From Cyanoderma ruficeps (taxonomy: Eukaryota; Chordata; Aves; Passeriformes; Timaliidae): DNA of 64,000 nt. Numbering within the stretch: the first letter of the stretch is position 1; each line of letters begins with the position of its first letter. The translations under genes and the position numbers were made by a program. Positions 39,501 through 52,748 of the stretch are shown in pieces. The stretch covers positions 27,354,904-27,418,903 of the forward strand of contig VZDJ01007747.1 in assembly GCA_008694505.1 (NCBI GenBank), read 5' to 3'. The notes under the pieces were generated by a model, which was not told where the DNA came from, searched no databases, and was given only the letters and a program-made list of their open reading frames with translations.

Positions 39501-41188
39501 GTATGTGTGCCATGTGAGTGACTGTTGATTTCCCTGTTTGCTGATAGTCATTTAGCATGTTTGGTTTCTTCTTTGTATCTACCTCAATTTCTTTGTAGAG
39601 ACATTTCTCTCAGCAAAATCTGAAGGACCCAATGCTCCTTGACTTGAATCTTCTTCCACACTCTTTCTCACGTACCCGAGCAGGACAAAGATTTTCAAAT
39701 ACTAAGACTCTTCCTGGATTTCCAGAATTTCAGTCCTGAGGTATATTTTTTTCTTTGTTTATCTAGCATATCATCAGGGTTGTTTTTTGCTCTTTTTTAG
39801 CAAAATAAATACTTCATTGATTAAAACACTGAAAATTCAACCTTGTTCACACTCATCTCCCAGTTACTAATTCAACAAATCATCTAATCAAATTTCAGTC
39901 CTTTCAAAGATGGAACAAAAAAGAAAATGGTGAGTGTTTTCATCCTATTCATACTCCTGAATTAGACGGTATTTGATCCTCTTCCTCCACTTATGATCAG
40001 TTCTGCTTAGCAAACCCTTCTCACGTACCATTTGTTTTCCTGTTTTGGATTCTTGACTCCATTTAGTTTCTCTCCAAATGCATCCAAAATGTAATCTGAA
40101 TCTCTTGTTTTCAGTGGTTTTTATCATGATTTATCATCTTTTATTCTTTTTGTTTCTAATAGCTTTCCTTTAAAGGTCCACTTAGTTCTGCAGTAACCCT
40201 GCCCCCTAGGAATCAATGTTTTAACATAAGAGTAAAGAGAGTTCATGGATTTTGTGATCCAACATCCCTTAGAGTTGGAGTGTCATTTCATAAATAATTC
40301 ACTTACGAGCACATACATTCATTTTACAAGATTCCTCAATGTGGCCAGGGTGCTGTGTAGTCTGCACTGTATCCACCTACAAAAAATACAGAAATACATG
40401 TCTGCTTACCAGGATGTGATCAGGGTTTGGCTAACTTAATCCTCTACCATGGATCTTACTAGTGAGCAAAAAATTTCTCTTCTCTGCCTTAGGTCCAAAC
40501 ATATTCCATAGAATCGTTATTCTGGCAGCAAAGACAGTTAGAACTGTCTATTTCATACAGACATGTACAGAAACATACTGTTTTATATTTCTTAAGAAAA
40601 AGAAGGAATTAAGCAAACTATGCCCAGAAACAGGCTGGTTTTAAATTATAGACAAATTGGAGTGATTTATAAATTCTTCTCTTTCTTACTTAGAGCTGCT
40701 GCAGACAGAGTAAAGAGTAATATAGATGTCTCAGGTATCAGTGATGAGCATAACTCTCCTCCATTACATGATGAGATAAATAGTGCAGTACAGAGAGTTG
40801 AAAGAAGCAAAAAAATAGGAATTTTACAAGAAAACAGTCAACTCCTCTTTCCCTTCATCTCTCTCACTCAACCACCAGATAAAAGGCAGTGAGCAAGCCA
40901 GATTTGAAGGGCAACATACAGTATACAGTGACAATTCTATGAATATCTACATTATTCAAAATGCCAGGTACCAACTACCTTGCTCTAAGGTGGACATAAA
41001 GAAAATGGAGAACTAGGAGAGAACCTTCTTCTTTTGGATCATTTTGATCAATATGCTTGTGAAGGAAATGAGACACTAAAAAGACATGTGCATCTAGTGA
41101 TAAACAGTGAAGGTTTCTGTCCAATATATTCTTCAGAAACAGCACTTAAAATATCACTTGAAATTGGGTCATCCACACAAAAAATATT
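39501..41188. other. Non-coding stretch
   Basis: Nothing recognised. At 40462-40644 (+) a 60-codon frame crosses a good acceptor-like TTCTCTTCTCTGCCTTAG ending at 40491, but no domain or matching donor identifies it. Confidence 0.45.
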
Positions 41189-41218
41189 AACCTGTTATTG
41201 TTGGTTACATAACAGGTT
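41189..41218. repeat. Perfect 10-bp inverted repeat
   Basis: AACCTGTTAT, a 10-base loop, then ATAACAGGTT. The stem includes G/C pairs, so composition alone explains it less easily than the A/T stems. Confidence 0.88.
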
Positions 41219-41691
41219 TTGTTGGCATTCATCAGTCTTTCCAGCTTTTCCAGTACTGTTGAATTATTAATAATTTTTATTTATTTTACATCACTGACTA
41301 CTGCATCCTTATTTTAATAACAATTTCTTCTAATCTGTAACACATATGTAAATTTAAAACCAAATTACACAAAAGTAGGATAGCAATGTCAAGCATCTCT
41401 ATAAAACATCTTTTACTCTATGAACATAATCCATAAAAGACTCCCAAATGTCCTCAAATAATAATGTCTGCTCCTCAATCTATATATGATCTTCTTACAG
41501 GAAGCCATCTGGGACAAGCAAGCAAAACACTCTGTTTTGGTTACAGAAGAAATATAATTACACCTCAGTAAAATTCCTCATCATCACCAAGCAAATTATT
41601 TAAAAATCTCTTTGTTCAATTTACACTGACTTAACTTGACAAAACAGCAAAAACACTAAATAGGAAAAAATATTCAATAAAAATACAGGTA

Positions 41692-41754
41692 ATCTATCTA
41701 TCTATCTATCTACCTATCTATCTATCTACCTACCTACCTACCTACCTACCTACT
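41692..41754 (+). repeat. Compound (TCTA)n(CCTA)n microsatellite
   Basis: About 63 bases of tetranucleotide repeat. The first half is mainly ATCT/TCTA with one CCTA interruption, and the second half is mainly CCTA (about seven copies). The copy number is probably polymorphic among individuals. Confidence 0.97.
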
Positions 41755-41994
41755 TATTTTTATTGATCTCTCTGTACCTTTCATTTAAGTTCATTGAGTA
41801 CCTCAAAATTCTTAACTTAACAGTTACTCAAATTCATATAAAAATTAAGTTTTGCTGACTCTAAGGCATGTACATTCACTGGAATAGTAGACTTGCCCAG
41901 TATGCAATCAGCAGGGATCTGTTAACATGTTTTTTTTAAAATATCTCTCTCCAAAATATAAACAATTGTAGGCATTCTGTGCATTCATAAGGTA

Positions 41995-42030
41995 TTCTGA
42001 GGTAAAAAAAGTTTCTGAGGTAAAAAAAGT
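41995..42030 (+). repeat. Exact tandem duplication, 18-bp unit x2
   Basis: TTCTGAGGTAAAAAAAGT occurs twice, head to tail, without mismatch. This suggests a recent slippage or duplication event. Confidence 0.93.
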
Positions 42031-44732
42031 CCACAGATGTAACATATACCTTCTATAATTAGAGCTTTCTTGTATGACAGATACTGATACCAATTTTTTT
42101 TTCAGCTAACAAATCAAATCATAAATTGTGAGAGAAAAGCTAAAACAAGCAAAACAAATCACTTGGCACATACTAGACAAAATGTTGATGTTTTTTTAAT
42201 CACAAAAGCAATATATTATACCATTAAATCTCCAACAATCCTGGAAGTCTCAGTGTGTGTGTATCACCTGCAGTAGACCTGACGCAGCATACACCTGGAA
42301 GGATGATTTGTTGTGCCCCTTTAACTTACATCCTAACCAGTAACAAAGGCTGCATCACCTGCCAATCTCTGGCACACACTGTGCAGGCACAGAGAGCAAA
42401 ATGATGGAAGGCTCTGCACCTGCACTGCAAGTGCTACACACTATGTGACAATCTAAAGACAAGGCTGGAACAAATCAACACTCCAAAATACTCGCTGGTG
42501 CTCAGAAATATGTACAGAAGGACTCCAAACATAGGCTGAAGACACACCCAAATTCACACCCAAATCACATTCCCATGCTCTGTGTCATTAGTAGATGCAT
42601 CCATACATCCATAATTGACAGAAAATCATCTACAATTATTTTTTCTCCCCAAGTTTCTGTTAAATTGGGTGCTGTTTACCCCATCTTTCTACAGCAGTTG
42701 AAGAATCTTGCTAATTTCCATGGAGTACTGTCTTGTTCCTCCCTCCATTTCCTTGCACAAAACTGCACATACACCACAGTTAAATGAAGAATTGAGAGTC
42801 ATTACTTCAATTGTCATGACCAAGATGCTTGCAGCTCTCCACTAATCCAGTCCGTAACACTAAAGTATAAGCCTGGAAGTTTCTTATTCCATACTCAGTA
42901 CACTTGTTTATCATAGGCATAATTTCACATAATTTCTTGATAGGTTACAATTTTTTTGCCTGAATATTTCAATGGGAAACTGCTTCCACAATTTCAATGC
43001 TGCAGTACATAAAAATTATTGTAAAAACAATCCCAAATTTATTCATGGATCTTTATTTCTGTTTCTCCTTTTTCCTTAACTTACATATTCATTTCTGTTG
43101 GGAAGCGACCTTTTAGTATTAGTGATATATATTTGCTATTAATTGTAATTACTTTTCATTAAATAAGTGAGAAGTCACACCTTAACAATAGTGATCCCGG
43201 CTGTAACATATTGCTGCAAACTTGGAATTATTAACTTCTGCAAATATAGTTCGATTGTGGAGGATTTTGCCACTCATTTCACTTTATTCTTAGATCTATA
43301 TCTCTGCCTGTAAATATGTTATGATTGCAATATATATTATATATTCCTCTGATGGACGTGTGCACATGACTAAAAATGTGACAGATTACAAGTTTTTGCA
43401 ACGTTCTTAAACGGAACTGAAAGGCACAACATGCTCATTTTTGCCCACTACAGAAAATGCCAGATAAAAATATATCTCCATAGATTTCCTGTTACATTTC
43501 ACAAGATATTTCTAACCTATTTTTAAACTTCTTATACATATGCAACTTCACTTTCAGTTTGTGGCAGAAATAAAAATAGGATGTGGGGAACTACAGAAAT
43601 TGTACTGAATATATTTCCTTAGAATGTATGTGTTGCATAAGGAAAGCTAACTGTCATATGCTTAAATAAATGAAAGAAAATTAATCAGTAAATAAAATAT
43701 TCACTATCTTTATTTTGTGCCATTTGTATACACATGTAAAGGCCACGTACAGGGCAAAAAATAGGCAAAATGGAACGTATGAATAGCTTTATTCTGAATA
43801 AGAAATTAAAGAGGACTTCTACACATGATCACAAAAGGATGCATAGATTTTGATAATTAAAATGTCTGTAATAGATATGGTCTAAATAAATATAAAAAAA
43901 TAATAATCCTGAAAATAAAAGTCTAAAAAGAGAAGTTAAAGAAAACAGTTTTAAAGGGCAACACACCTAGAGTTAGTACACAGTTTAATATGGTTGTATT
44001 CTCACCTAACCTCATTCAAATTAAATTTGTCATATTTTTTCTGTGACTACCTGAGTCCTGCATATTACGTAAATCAAGTCCTTCAAAACTAATATTTTTT
44101 GTTCTTACATAAAGAAAAAACACAAAAAATTATTCTCTTAACCCATAATTACAAGCATAAAATTGATAAAATAAATATCTATCATCTGTTATCTTTACAA
44201 ACTTCTAGGCTTACTGATTTCCTTCTCATGCTATGCTTATCAATGGCTTTTGAACATTTAGGAATCTGTCAAATCCCACCACTTATGTTATTTTCATAGT
44301 CACACTTTGCAATAATATGGTGACATATCGATCACTCTTGATGTTGAACACTAGAAGACTACTGGCTCACAAAGACAGTGGCTATATATGGAAGAACTGT
44401 GAACATGCCATTGTCAGGTAGACTGTATTCAGAAATATAACTTGCTGAAAGTATTTTGAAGGCACAGAGTGGAATAATATAGTATTAATCTACCTAAAGT
44501 CTCAGTAATGCAAACTTCCGTATGGTTTGCATTTCATTTATGTAAAACACTTATCAAAATTCAGTCACCTTGCTTATTGATGTACTGCATTAAGAAGCAC
44601 TGTAATGCTAAGAATGATACCTATTTAAGTTATTTATTACAATCAAGCCACAGCAACTTTGGACCTCCTTAAACACTGAACAATACTGTCATGTCAAGAA
44701 AAAAAAAGGGTTCACAGAAAAATGGAAGCATG

Positions 44733-44776
44733 ACTACTGATATCCTTAGATAGCACAACTACTGATATCCTTAGAT
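44733..44776 (+). repeat. Direct duplication, 25-bp period
   Basis: ACTACTGATATCCTTAGAT at 44733-44751 recurs exactly at 44758-44776, separated by AGCACA. It is a short, apparently recent tandem duplication. Confidence 0.9.
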
Positions 44777-46019
44777 GCCTGTGTTGCTGCAAACCTCACA
44801 CAGACGTTTGTGCTGCTCCTTAACCAGCTTAAAGAACATAGCTTGATCTTGGTGTAGATAATACTACTAACAGTTTAATCCATCATTATGGAACTAAGGC
44901 CTTAAAAGCACTGTTGTTTTCATTTTCCCTTTTCTTAGGAATACACAAACTTACTGGAAGGAACATATCTGTAATTCTGTTATTATAAACAGATGAAGTT
45001 CCATTTCAAAACTATCAAGAAATTTTTATGCTACCTCTATCTCGGAGAGTTGATTCTTTTTTCAGTTTCTAAACTAAACATATAGTGTTTATTTTCTGGT
45101 ATGAATATTTGATATGAATATGAACATACATATTTGCTGTTATGAAAATATTGTTCTAAGTTTTGCTGATATTTATTCCCAATATATCTATGAAGAGCAA
45201 TCACATCTGCTCTCCCCAGTTACTTTCTTAATGCTCTGAGGTAAATGTAGCAGTGGCTTAAAACCAGAAAGCAGGAATAGTTACCATCTGCTTCACCCTT
45301 CTGAGGGGCACTAAAGCCTTCAGGGCAGGGTTTTATGACGTGCCTATGAAAGGACTCATGTATTATTGCAGTCTTCAGCAGGGTGTATTAAAGTTAAAGA
45401 ATTCCAGTTTTGGTTTAGCCTAATATACAAAGCAGTGGTTCACAAAGTGATTCAAAGGAGCTTCAAGTATTTGTGCCTTGAGGATAGTAACAACTTCTGC
45501 CATCCAATTTTAGCTTGCCACAGCAAGTCCCTCAGAGCCTTAAGTCTGAATGAGCAAAGCCCTTTTAGTCTGCTCTTCCACAGCTAAGTCTATATTCCAT
45601 GGTTATTAAACAGCTTTTTCTGAATGTTTAAAAGTAACCTTAATTCTTCGTGAAAATGGTTGACTAGAATAACAGAACAATTTTTCAGAGGAAGTCTCAT
45701 GAATGACTTCTCAAATGAGCTGACTCTGTCTGTTCCTCTCACAGCAGCACCCAAATTGATGCAGCCTTATATGGCAAAAATGAATTTGTTCGTGTCACTA
45801 GTGCTCCTAGTAACTCTTGCCTAATTTATTAAATTCTTCTCTTTTTATAGTACCCCCATATCATTATTTCCTAACTGAATTTACAACTTGTTCTTGTTTT
45901 GGTTTAAGTTTTAACTACTTAAGTCTAGAATGTTTTCTAGTCCTTCATCTAATACAATCTAATTCAAATTCATTATGTTTACCGTATTTGTTCCATAATC
46001 AAGTCTCCTTATTACATTT

Positions 46020-46640
46020 GCACTAATTTTGCTTTAAAATATAAAGCAAAAATGTTCCTAAGACTGATTCTTGACTCAAGCAACTTCTTATAATGCTGAC
46101 TTTTGCAAGAAAACCAATTGTCATCTCATTTAAGTGAATTTCTTACATATTTTTTGATTCCTTTAGTAGTACCCATCTTCCTCAGGTGCGCAAATAATTT
46201 CCCAGGTGGCACAGTATCAACTGATTGCTGAAGTCCAAGGAGAGAGATTACTAAATTTCTTTTGTCTAGAAAATTGGTTATCTTTTCAAAGAAAGTTATC
46301 AGATTGGTTTGTATGAACTCTTTTCAGTAAAGACATTTTCAATTTTCATGCTACCTTTCCTCGCTCTTTATGTCAATAACTTAATTTTTTTCATATAAAC
46401 TCTGCTCTACTGTTTTATAAAAGATGAGGTCACACTTTTAGACTTTTATCCCTTCTTTTCCATCTTCTCCATTACTTAAATATAAATCCTGTATTTGCTA
46501 TTCTCCAAAAAAACAGTACCTTTTTTATTTTCCTAACAGATTTATTTAAAAGAAGATATGGCATGCTTTGCTCTGTATCACTCAGAATTCTGTGGTGACT
46601 CCTGTCTGGTCCTGCATGACTTACATACATCAGACTCCTG
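46020..46640 (-). mobile_element. Ancient CR1/L3-type LINE reverse-transcriptase fossil, antisense
   Basis: Read on the - strand, degraded reverse-transcriptase landmarks appear in the right order and spacing. A fingers segment resembling GPDGI...ELAEE...KPLSII lies at about 46620-46545. A frame reading TNLITFFEKITNFLDK follows (46308-46261). A one-base shift then leads to LDFS (46239-46228) and a GATACTGTGCCAC stretch matching the FDTVPH region (46220-46207). The distance from the first to the last landmark, about 395 bases, fits the usual CR1-clade spacing. Further down, CTAAGACTGATTC (about 46060) fits the antisense CCTAGTACTGATCCC word of CR1. It is far more diverged than the 26800 copy, so it is much older. 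T-rich flanks from about 45800 and to about 46950 may belong to it. Confidence 0.72.
46027..46051. repeat. Perfect 10-bp inverted repeat, 5-base loop
   Basis: TTTTGCTTTA, loop AAATA, TAAAGCAAAA. It lies within the LINE fossil and probably arose after the element decayed. Confidence 0.88.
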
Positions 46641-48205
46641 GTTTTGCTTTTCTCTAGGATGTTTCCAGCTTTTGCCTCCCATGTATACCTCTATCACATC
46701 TATAACCTTTCCCTTCTAAGTGTAATAATTATCCTGATTCTCTCCCTTGCTCTTATAGCTTAATAAGGTTATCTTTTAATCATCCCTTTAATGTCTACCT
46801 TAGATGACATTTGTTGGCACTTTATCCTGATGATGACCCTACCCCTACAATGTACATCTCTCTGATTATCTGGCTTCCCGTCTCCTCTTTTTTCAACTCA
46901 TTGCAATTTCTTAATCTTGTAATTTATTGCATTTAAAAAATAATCTTCTCATGCATCCACAAAGGATAGACACATATGCAGCTGAGAATCTGAGGAGGAA
47001 TTTGAGATATTTTACTTCACAGACAAGTATGAAGAATATTTCTGTATCAAAATCCCCACTTTCCTCCTATCTGTCACTGTATATAAAGTAATTGTCTACC
47101 CTTACTACTGAAGGCCAATGCTGAAGAGAATAAACTGTATTGATTGAACAGGGGACATACTTTTCCAGGTCCCAGAATTAATCTGCCTAGAGGCAAAATG
47201 TCTGTATTCTCTATTAATGATCCTTTGTCACTTCAAACATGGTATTATATTAATTTATAATTTCTCTAGCCATCATACTGTATTCACCAAGACAGAAAGA
47301 AAATTAAGAGCGGCAAGACTTCAGTGTCTAATATATAAAAAAGCTGAGGTAAAAGACAAATATGGGTTTTTTGATGTAATTTTATTTTTTTAGAGGCATT
47401 AATCTTTGGTTGTTTTAAAGGATGCTTTTAAAATCATTGCCCAATATATAATCTACACAGAATGGGAGCTGTCAATTAAATTTCTTGCTTACTAAGGTTT
47501 CCATTTGCACATACAAGCCCAGAAAAGACTTTTAGTGAAATGTTCATGAGAGGCAGAAGAATTGCTCAAGGAATTAAATACTTTATAGATATATTTAAAA
47601 CAGATCACTGTGATCTGGTAGAAATACTGAGCTGATACATTTATTGCTTACTTTGTTAAGGAAAGTCATACTTTTCATCTCATGGGCATGACAGACTTCA
47701 CAGGAAAGCTGAATCCTTCAGGCCTTTCGAGACACTGGGCCAATAATCCCTGTTCAATACAGACACTCCTACTCTGCCTGGGGTACAACAGATTCCAGGG
47801 GCTCCTCTTGCCCCACCAGCACTCCTCCTGCTTGCCCTTGATTGAGAGAGGCATTTATTCCCCTCTCTAGTCAAAATGCACTAATGCAGGTGTGAAACAG
47901 AGACCTGCTGCTCCTTCTTGGGTGAACTCCATCCATCAGGCAGCAAAGAAGATTATCTCAAAGGCACAGTAGGGCTCCAAAGGCAGAGACTTACACAGCA
48001 GCCAAAACTAAAAGAAAAAGTTATGCAAAGCAAGGAGAGTGAAAGATGTAGGGAAATTGGTTTAACTGTTTTATACAGGATCCTTCAGCAGGAAATGACA
48101 GACCTACCAGCCTTTGTATCAAATTGTAAAGCACAAGTAGATATCTGTCTCACCTAGAAAACTCACTGATCACAGCAATACCTCTCCTGACAGGGGTTCC
48201 AGTTT

Positions 48206-48231
48206 AAAAAAAAAAAAACAAAAAAAAAACT
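48206..48231 (+). repeat. A/C low-complexity tract
   Basis: Two oligo(A) runs separated by one C. It has the same orientation as the other A/C tracts. Confidence 0.85.
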
Positions 48232-51200
48232 ATGAACAAAATGTCAGGAGATGAAAGAAAGCAGTTTTACCAGCACACCAACCATTTGAAAAGAAATGTC
48301 ACAATAGGCATAGGTTGAACCCACAGTTTGAACAGATCACAGAAAACATGGATGTAAAATACAGATTCAAAAAGTGACATTAAAGGAGAGTATTGTTCAG
48401 TAAACAAAACATTAAATTAGGCTTCCAGAATCCATCTGAAATGTACCTGCAAGTTACAACCAAAAGGATTTTAAAAGGTACAAATTCTTGGTTAGTCTGT
48501 ACATTCATCTAAATAATCACTTATGTTATGGATGCATCATAATGATAAACTAAGATTATAAAGAATAGTGCTATTCTTAGATGCCATATGTATGCAAAAC
48601 ACTAAATTGTAACAATACCATAAACCTGTCTGTATTGTCAACTAATCACTTTCTTAAAATTATGTTCAAAACAAGAAGGGGTTTTTTGTATCTATGTCTT
48701 CCCTTTCAAAGGAAATATAAATTCCACGCTTCTATACCACTTGCAACTTTTGAAGTCCTTTATCAAGGACAAGTATGGTGTTTCCTAAGAAATAAGAGCT
48801 TATTTTATACTGTGCCTTATGAGTACACTGTGGTAGATTGGTTTAAATAAAGTCTGTCAAATTATCATAAGTTTTTCCTGCATTTTGCAAATAATTGCTT
48901 TTTCTTCTCTATTCACTTTTTGTTAATGGAAACAGAGAAAGTTATTTTTATCTTTAATATATGATGTAGAATGAAGAAAAAAATTAGAAAAAATAAGCAA
49001 TTAATGATGTAACCTTAATTTCTTAGGCACACTTTTAAATTAAATCTAAAATGACCAAATTTAAGCTAGATTTGACAACGTTTATATATATGAAATAATG
49101 TCACGTATTAAAATTAGGCTGTCATGCTAAGAGTTCACATGTAAAATATTTGAACAGCAACAAATGTTGCATTAAAACATTTGCAAGATCAGCTGAATTA
49201 CCTCACATTAGATTGCACTCTGGTGATTCAAACATAGCATAGTTTACACACTTACACATTTAAGGTAACTACTAATCCTTTTGCTCATAAATTCCTTATG
49301 GTCAATTAATATATGTACAGAATTTGCAAATGGGAGTACTAAATTAACACTATAAACTGGTTTACTTTAGCATTTAGGTTTTGGCTTTTTCTCATATTTG
49401 ATCAAAAAATTTTAGAAAATCACCTTTTTCCAGTGAAGTAGCAAATTTTTTGCTGTAGGACCCAAAATCAGAATTAACTGTGTTGAATTCTTTTGAATTA
49501 AATTACATCTAATATCCAGAGGGGAAAAGGCTTTTCTCTGTTACAGAAGGATAGTTCGGTTTATTTTTACTTGGCTGCCCCTACTCAGAATATTTCCAGC
49601 TGCAGTACGCAGGAGCAAGGCACGCTAAAAGAGCTGCCCCATATCTTGGAGGGAGGATGAACCACAAAAGATCTTTTTCCAGTTAAGTTTCAAAAGACAC
49701 ATGTACACCAATGAAACTGTGCCTAGCCTGGCTGGCAAGCAGAGTACACCAGCCAAGACTGATAGGTTACAATTCTAGATATTTATTTATTTGTGTGAGG
49801 GTTTCTATTTCAAATGGAAGGATGCCTCAGAAATTAAAAACGAGTGTATAGTTCATGTATATTTTAATTGCTTTTCTGCATCACTGTAGAACACTTTACA
49901 AATGAAAGGCCTCTCTCTCTTTCTTCAAATAGCAAGATTCCTAAGCTGATTTCATCTTAAAATTCACATAATCTTTTTCCTGATACCTTTTCAGTAGTTA
50001 TTACTTGTAAGTGGAGTCTTCCTTTGGATGCCCACAAACATAGAAATTTTTTGAGAAATTTCTAAATAATGACTTAGCGTCTTCAAGAAATTGAAAGACC
50101 TTTGAAAATATTTTCTTAAATACTTCACATAATGTGTCTGAGGGAAAAAACATTAATGCTTTACTCCAACTTCTGGCTTTCCTAGAAACAAACAAATACA
50201 TAAACACCCTTTGCTTGGTAGGTATTTGTAAAAATACTTAAGTCCCTTCTGTGTATCAGGCAGGAACTTGAGAAATCCAAGGTTGTAGATCTTTGGATCT
50301 GCTACATTTAAAATAATGCAAATTTATTTTGCAATATTGTAGAGGGGACTAAAAAGAAGGAAAATATCTTGATCGGTTTTAGTATAAAGCAGTAGCTAAG
50401 CTCTGTTGGAGCAGATTGCCAAATAATACAAATTCATTGCAGAACACGAAGGAAACAGCAGCAGCCTGAACTCTGGTGTTTCCTTGTCAGTATCTGCACA
50501 GACTGTGGGTAACACGCAGGGCTCTTAGTTTATGGATAGTGAGTTCCACTCTCAACAGAACTTTAAACATTAGTAAAGTCTTTCTGCAAATTATTTCTTG
50601 TGAGTTAAATGTCAAGAGAACGTACACTTGCAGCAAGTCTTATGCCACATCTAAAAGTAGCAGAAGTGAAACATACACTGGATATTTACGCCCTTCTACT
50701 AGGATGAACAAGAATTTCATCAGGAGCATTTTTATGTGCTCAAGTGAAGAGCCATGCTCAATAAACATTTCCCCCTCTCCTATTTTTTAAAGATCATATT
50801 TACAAAACCTATCTTTGTAGATGCTTGCTGATGCTCAAAAAGTTTGAAACAAGCAGGCCAGATCACCATCCTGATTTGTGATCCGCAGAAGTGCAGCAGG
50901 GACCCATGAAACTGAGTGTTTAGAAAACCAGATCTGACAAAAACATTCTTCTGAAGTTATTTACAAAATATAGTTCTGAAGACCATAAGACTTCATTTCA
51001 GTTTCATTTTATCAAATTTTACATAGATTCTCTCTATGTAACTATGTTTCATGAAAGCCTTTTATGATTCAAAACTATCCAAAGATAACAATTAAACCAG
51101 AAGAATTATGCTACTCACAGAGTGGTTTACATTTAATAAATCATTGTTCTACCCTATGCTCATAAAGACAGAGGAGGGAAGGAAAAAAACAAAAGGAATT

Positions 51201-52726
51201 GAAAAGGTGTAGCATCTTCAATGAGTGCAGACATTTTAGATCTACTTGATTTACTCAATTTGTTTTAAGAGTGAAAAGCAATCTTTGACAAAACTGTCAT
51301 CTCTAAAATATGGTGATATTTTATCTTCTCCCTTCTGCACTATTTAGATTGCTGGCAACTGAAATACTTCCAGCAGTCACTGTGTCCAATTTTTCAGAGC
51401 TGTCCCTTCCTAGAAAATCTGCTTAAACAAAATACTTATGTTATAAAACAGAGCAAACATATGATATAAAATACATTCTACATTTCTTTGCAGGACAACT
51501 GTCATTCAAACACAAAACAGAATGAATATGTAAACATCTGTAATTTGAGCCCTACAGACTCTTTTAAACAGTAAATCTGATTAATTTCCAAAGATGATAG
51601 AATTAGCTCACTTTTTTTTGCTTAGGTGATTTTATTTTTTTCACAATAATTATAGTCAACACTATAAAACAAAAAAATAATCAAAATGCCATTTCCAAAG
51701 AAAACACTCCGGGTAATTAAAACTAAAAAAAAAAATTCATCTGAAGGACAGAAAACTAGAAGATACTCAATTTTAACCCTCCGTGGTTCACATGCCCTTT
51801 TGGTCTGTGTTTGATGCCCTGCAAGGTAACATAACACTGGAACAACTTTACACTTAGGTGTCTTTAGCCTCCAATATAAAGGGAACAGCCATTACACAAA
51901 ATGCAAAAAAATCATGTAGGTTGCTAAAAACAACACTAAAAAAATGTTAAGATCTTTACCTAAGACAGATTATATTTTGTAGAAGAAAAATAATATAAGA
52001 AAAAACCAAACAAAACACAGTATAAAATAAAATGTTTCTTTTTAGTGAATTTTAAACTCTGGATGACAAGAAATTTTACAAATAAAAAGATGCAGAATGG
52101 TGGTGGCAGCTCTTACAAAGGAGTAAATATTAAATTTTATTTTCAGAATTTTAAAAATATTTTCTGATTTTATTAATTTAATTATACAAAAATCTTATTA
52201 ATATTTAAAGTTTATACATGAGGAACTATATAAGTCTAACTTTACTCCTGCTGCTTTAGAAAGTCTGTCATGTTAGGGGAGAGTCAGTGCTTCTTTCTGT
52301 GTAGAGTTCAAATCCCAGTGCTCTGGTGGCCCGTTAACACCAAGCATGTCACCCTTTAACACCACAGAATCAATACACTGCAATGTCATGGCACCCTGAT
52401 GAGCCACAAAGCCTCTGTATACATTTATTAGACAAAGATTTTGCGTTACTTCAGGGAAGAAATGTGTCAAGTTAAAATCAATTTCAAGTTTCTTACTAAG
52501 AAGGAAACAGTCTAGGTAAAAAAAATATTTTTTTCAAATTCCACTCCATCAAACATACAAAGTTAACAAAAGTTAAAAGTCATTTAGACATTCCCTTCTG
52601 AATAAGGACACTTGAACGTGCACACTGCCCTAAATTCTGCTTCTCATTTTCAAGATATTTTGACAGCTCTTTTCCACCTAGATCATCACCCACCCTTGAA
52701 GAAATCTTCTTTCAGGAAAGGATGGA

Positions 52727-52748
52727 TAAATAAATAAATAAATAAATT
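52727..52748 (+). repeat. (TAAA)5 microsatellite
   Basis: Five tandem TAAA units. Confidence 0.9.

Larger units (their letters stand above)
41755..46019. other. Non-coding stretch
   Basis: No exon was recognised. 42250-42480 is richer in G+C than its flanks, without a coding signature. An imperfectly AT palindromic word (AATATATA-T-TATATATT) occupies 43329-43345. 45800-46019 is T-rich and is probably the eroded extension of the LINE fossil that follows. Confidence 0.5.

Noticed and set aside
41692..41754. Tandem array as a CRISPR-like or satellite array
   Set aside because: The units are 4 bases with no spacers; it is an ordinary microsatellite.
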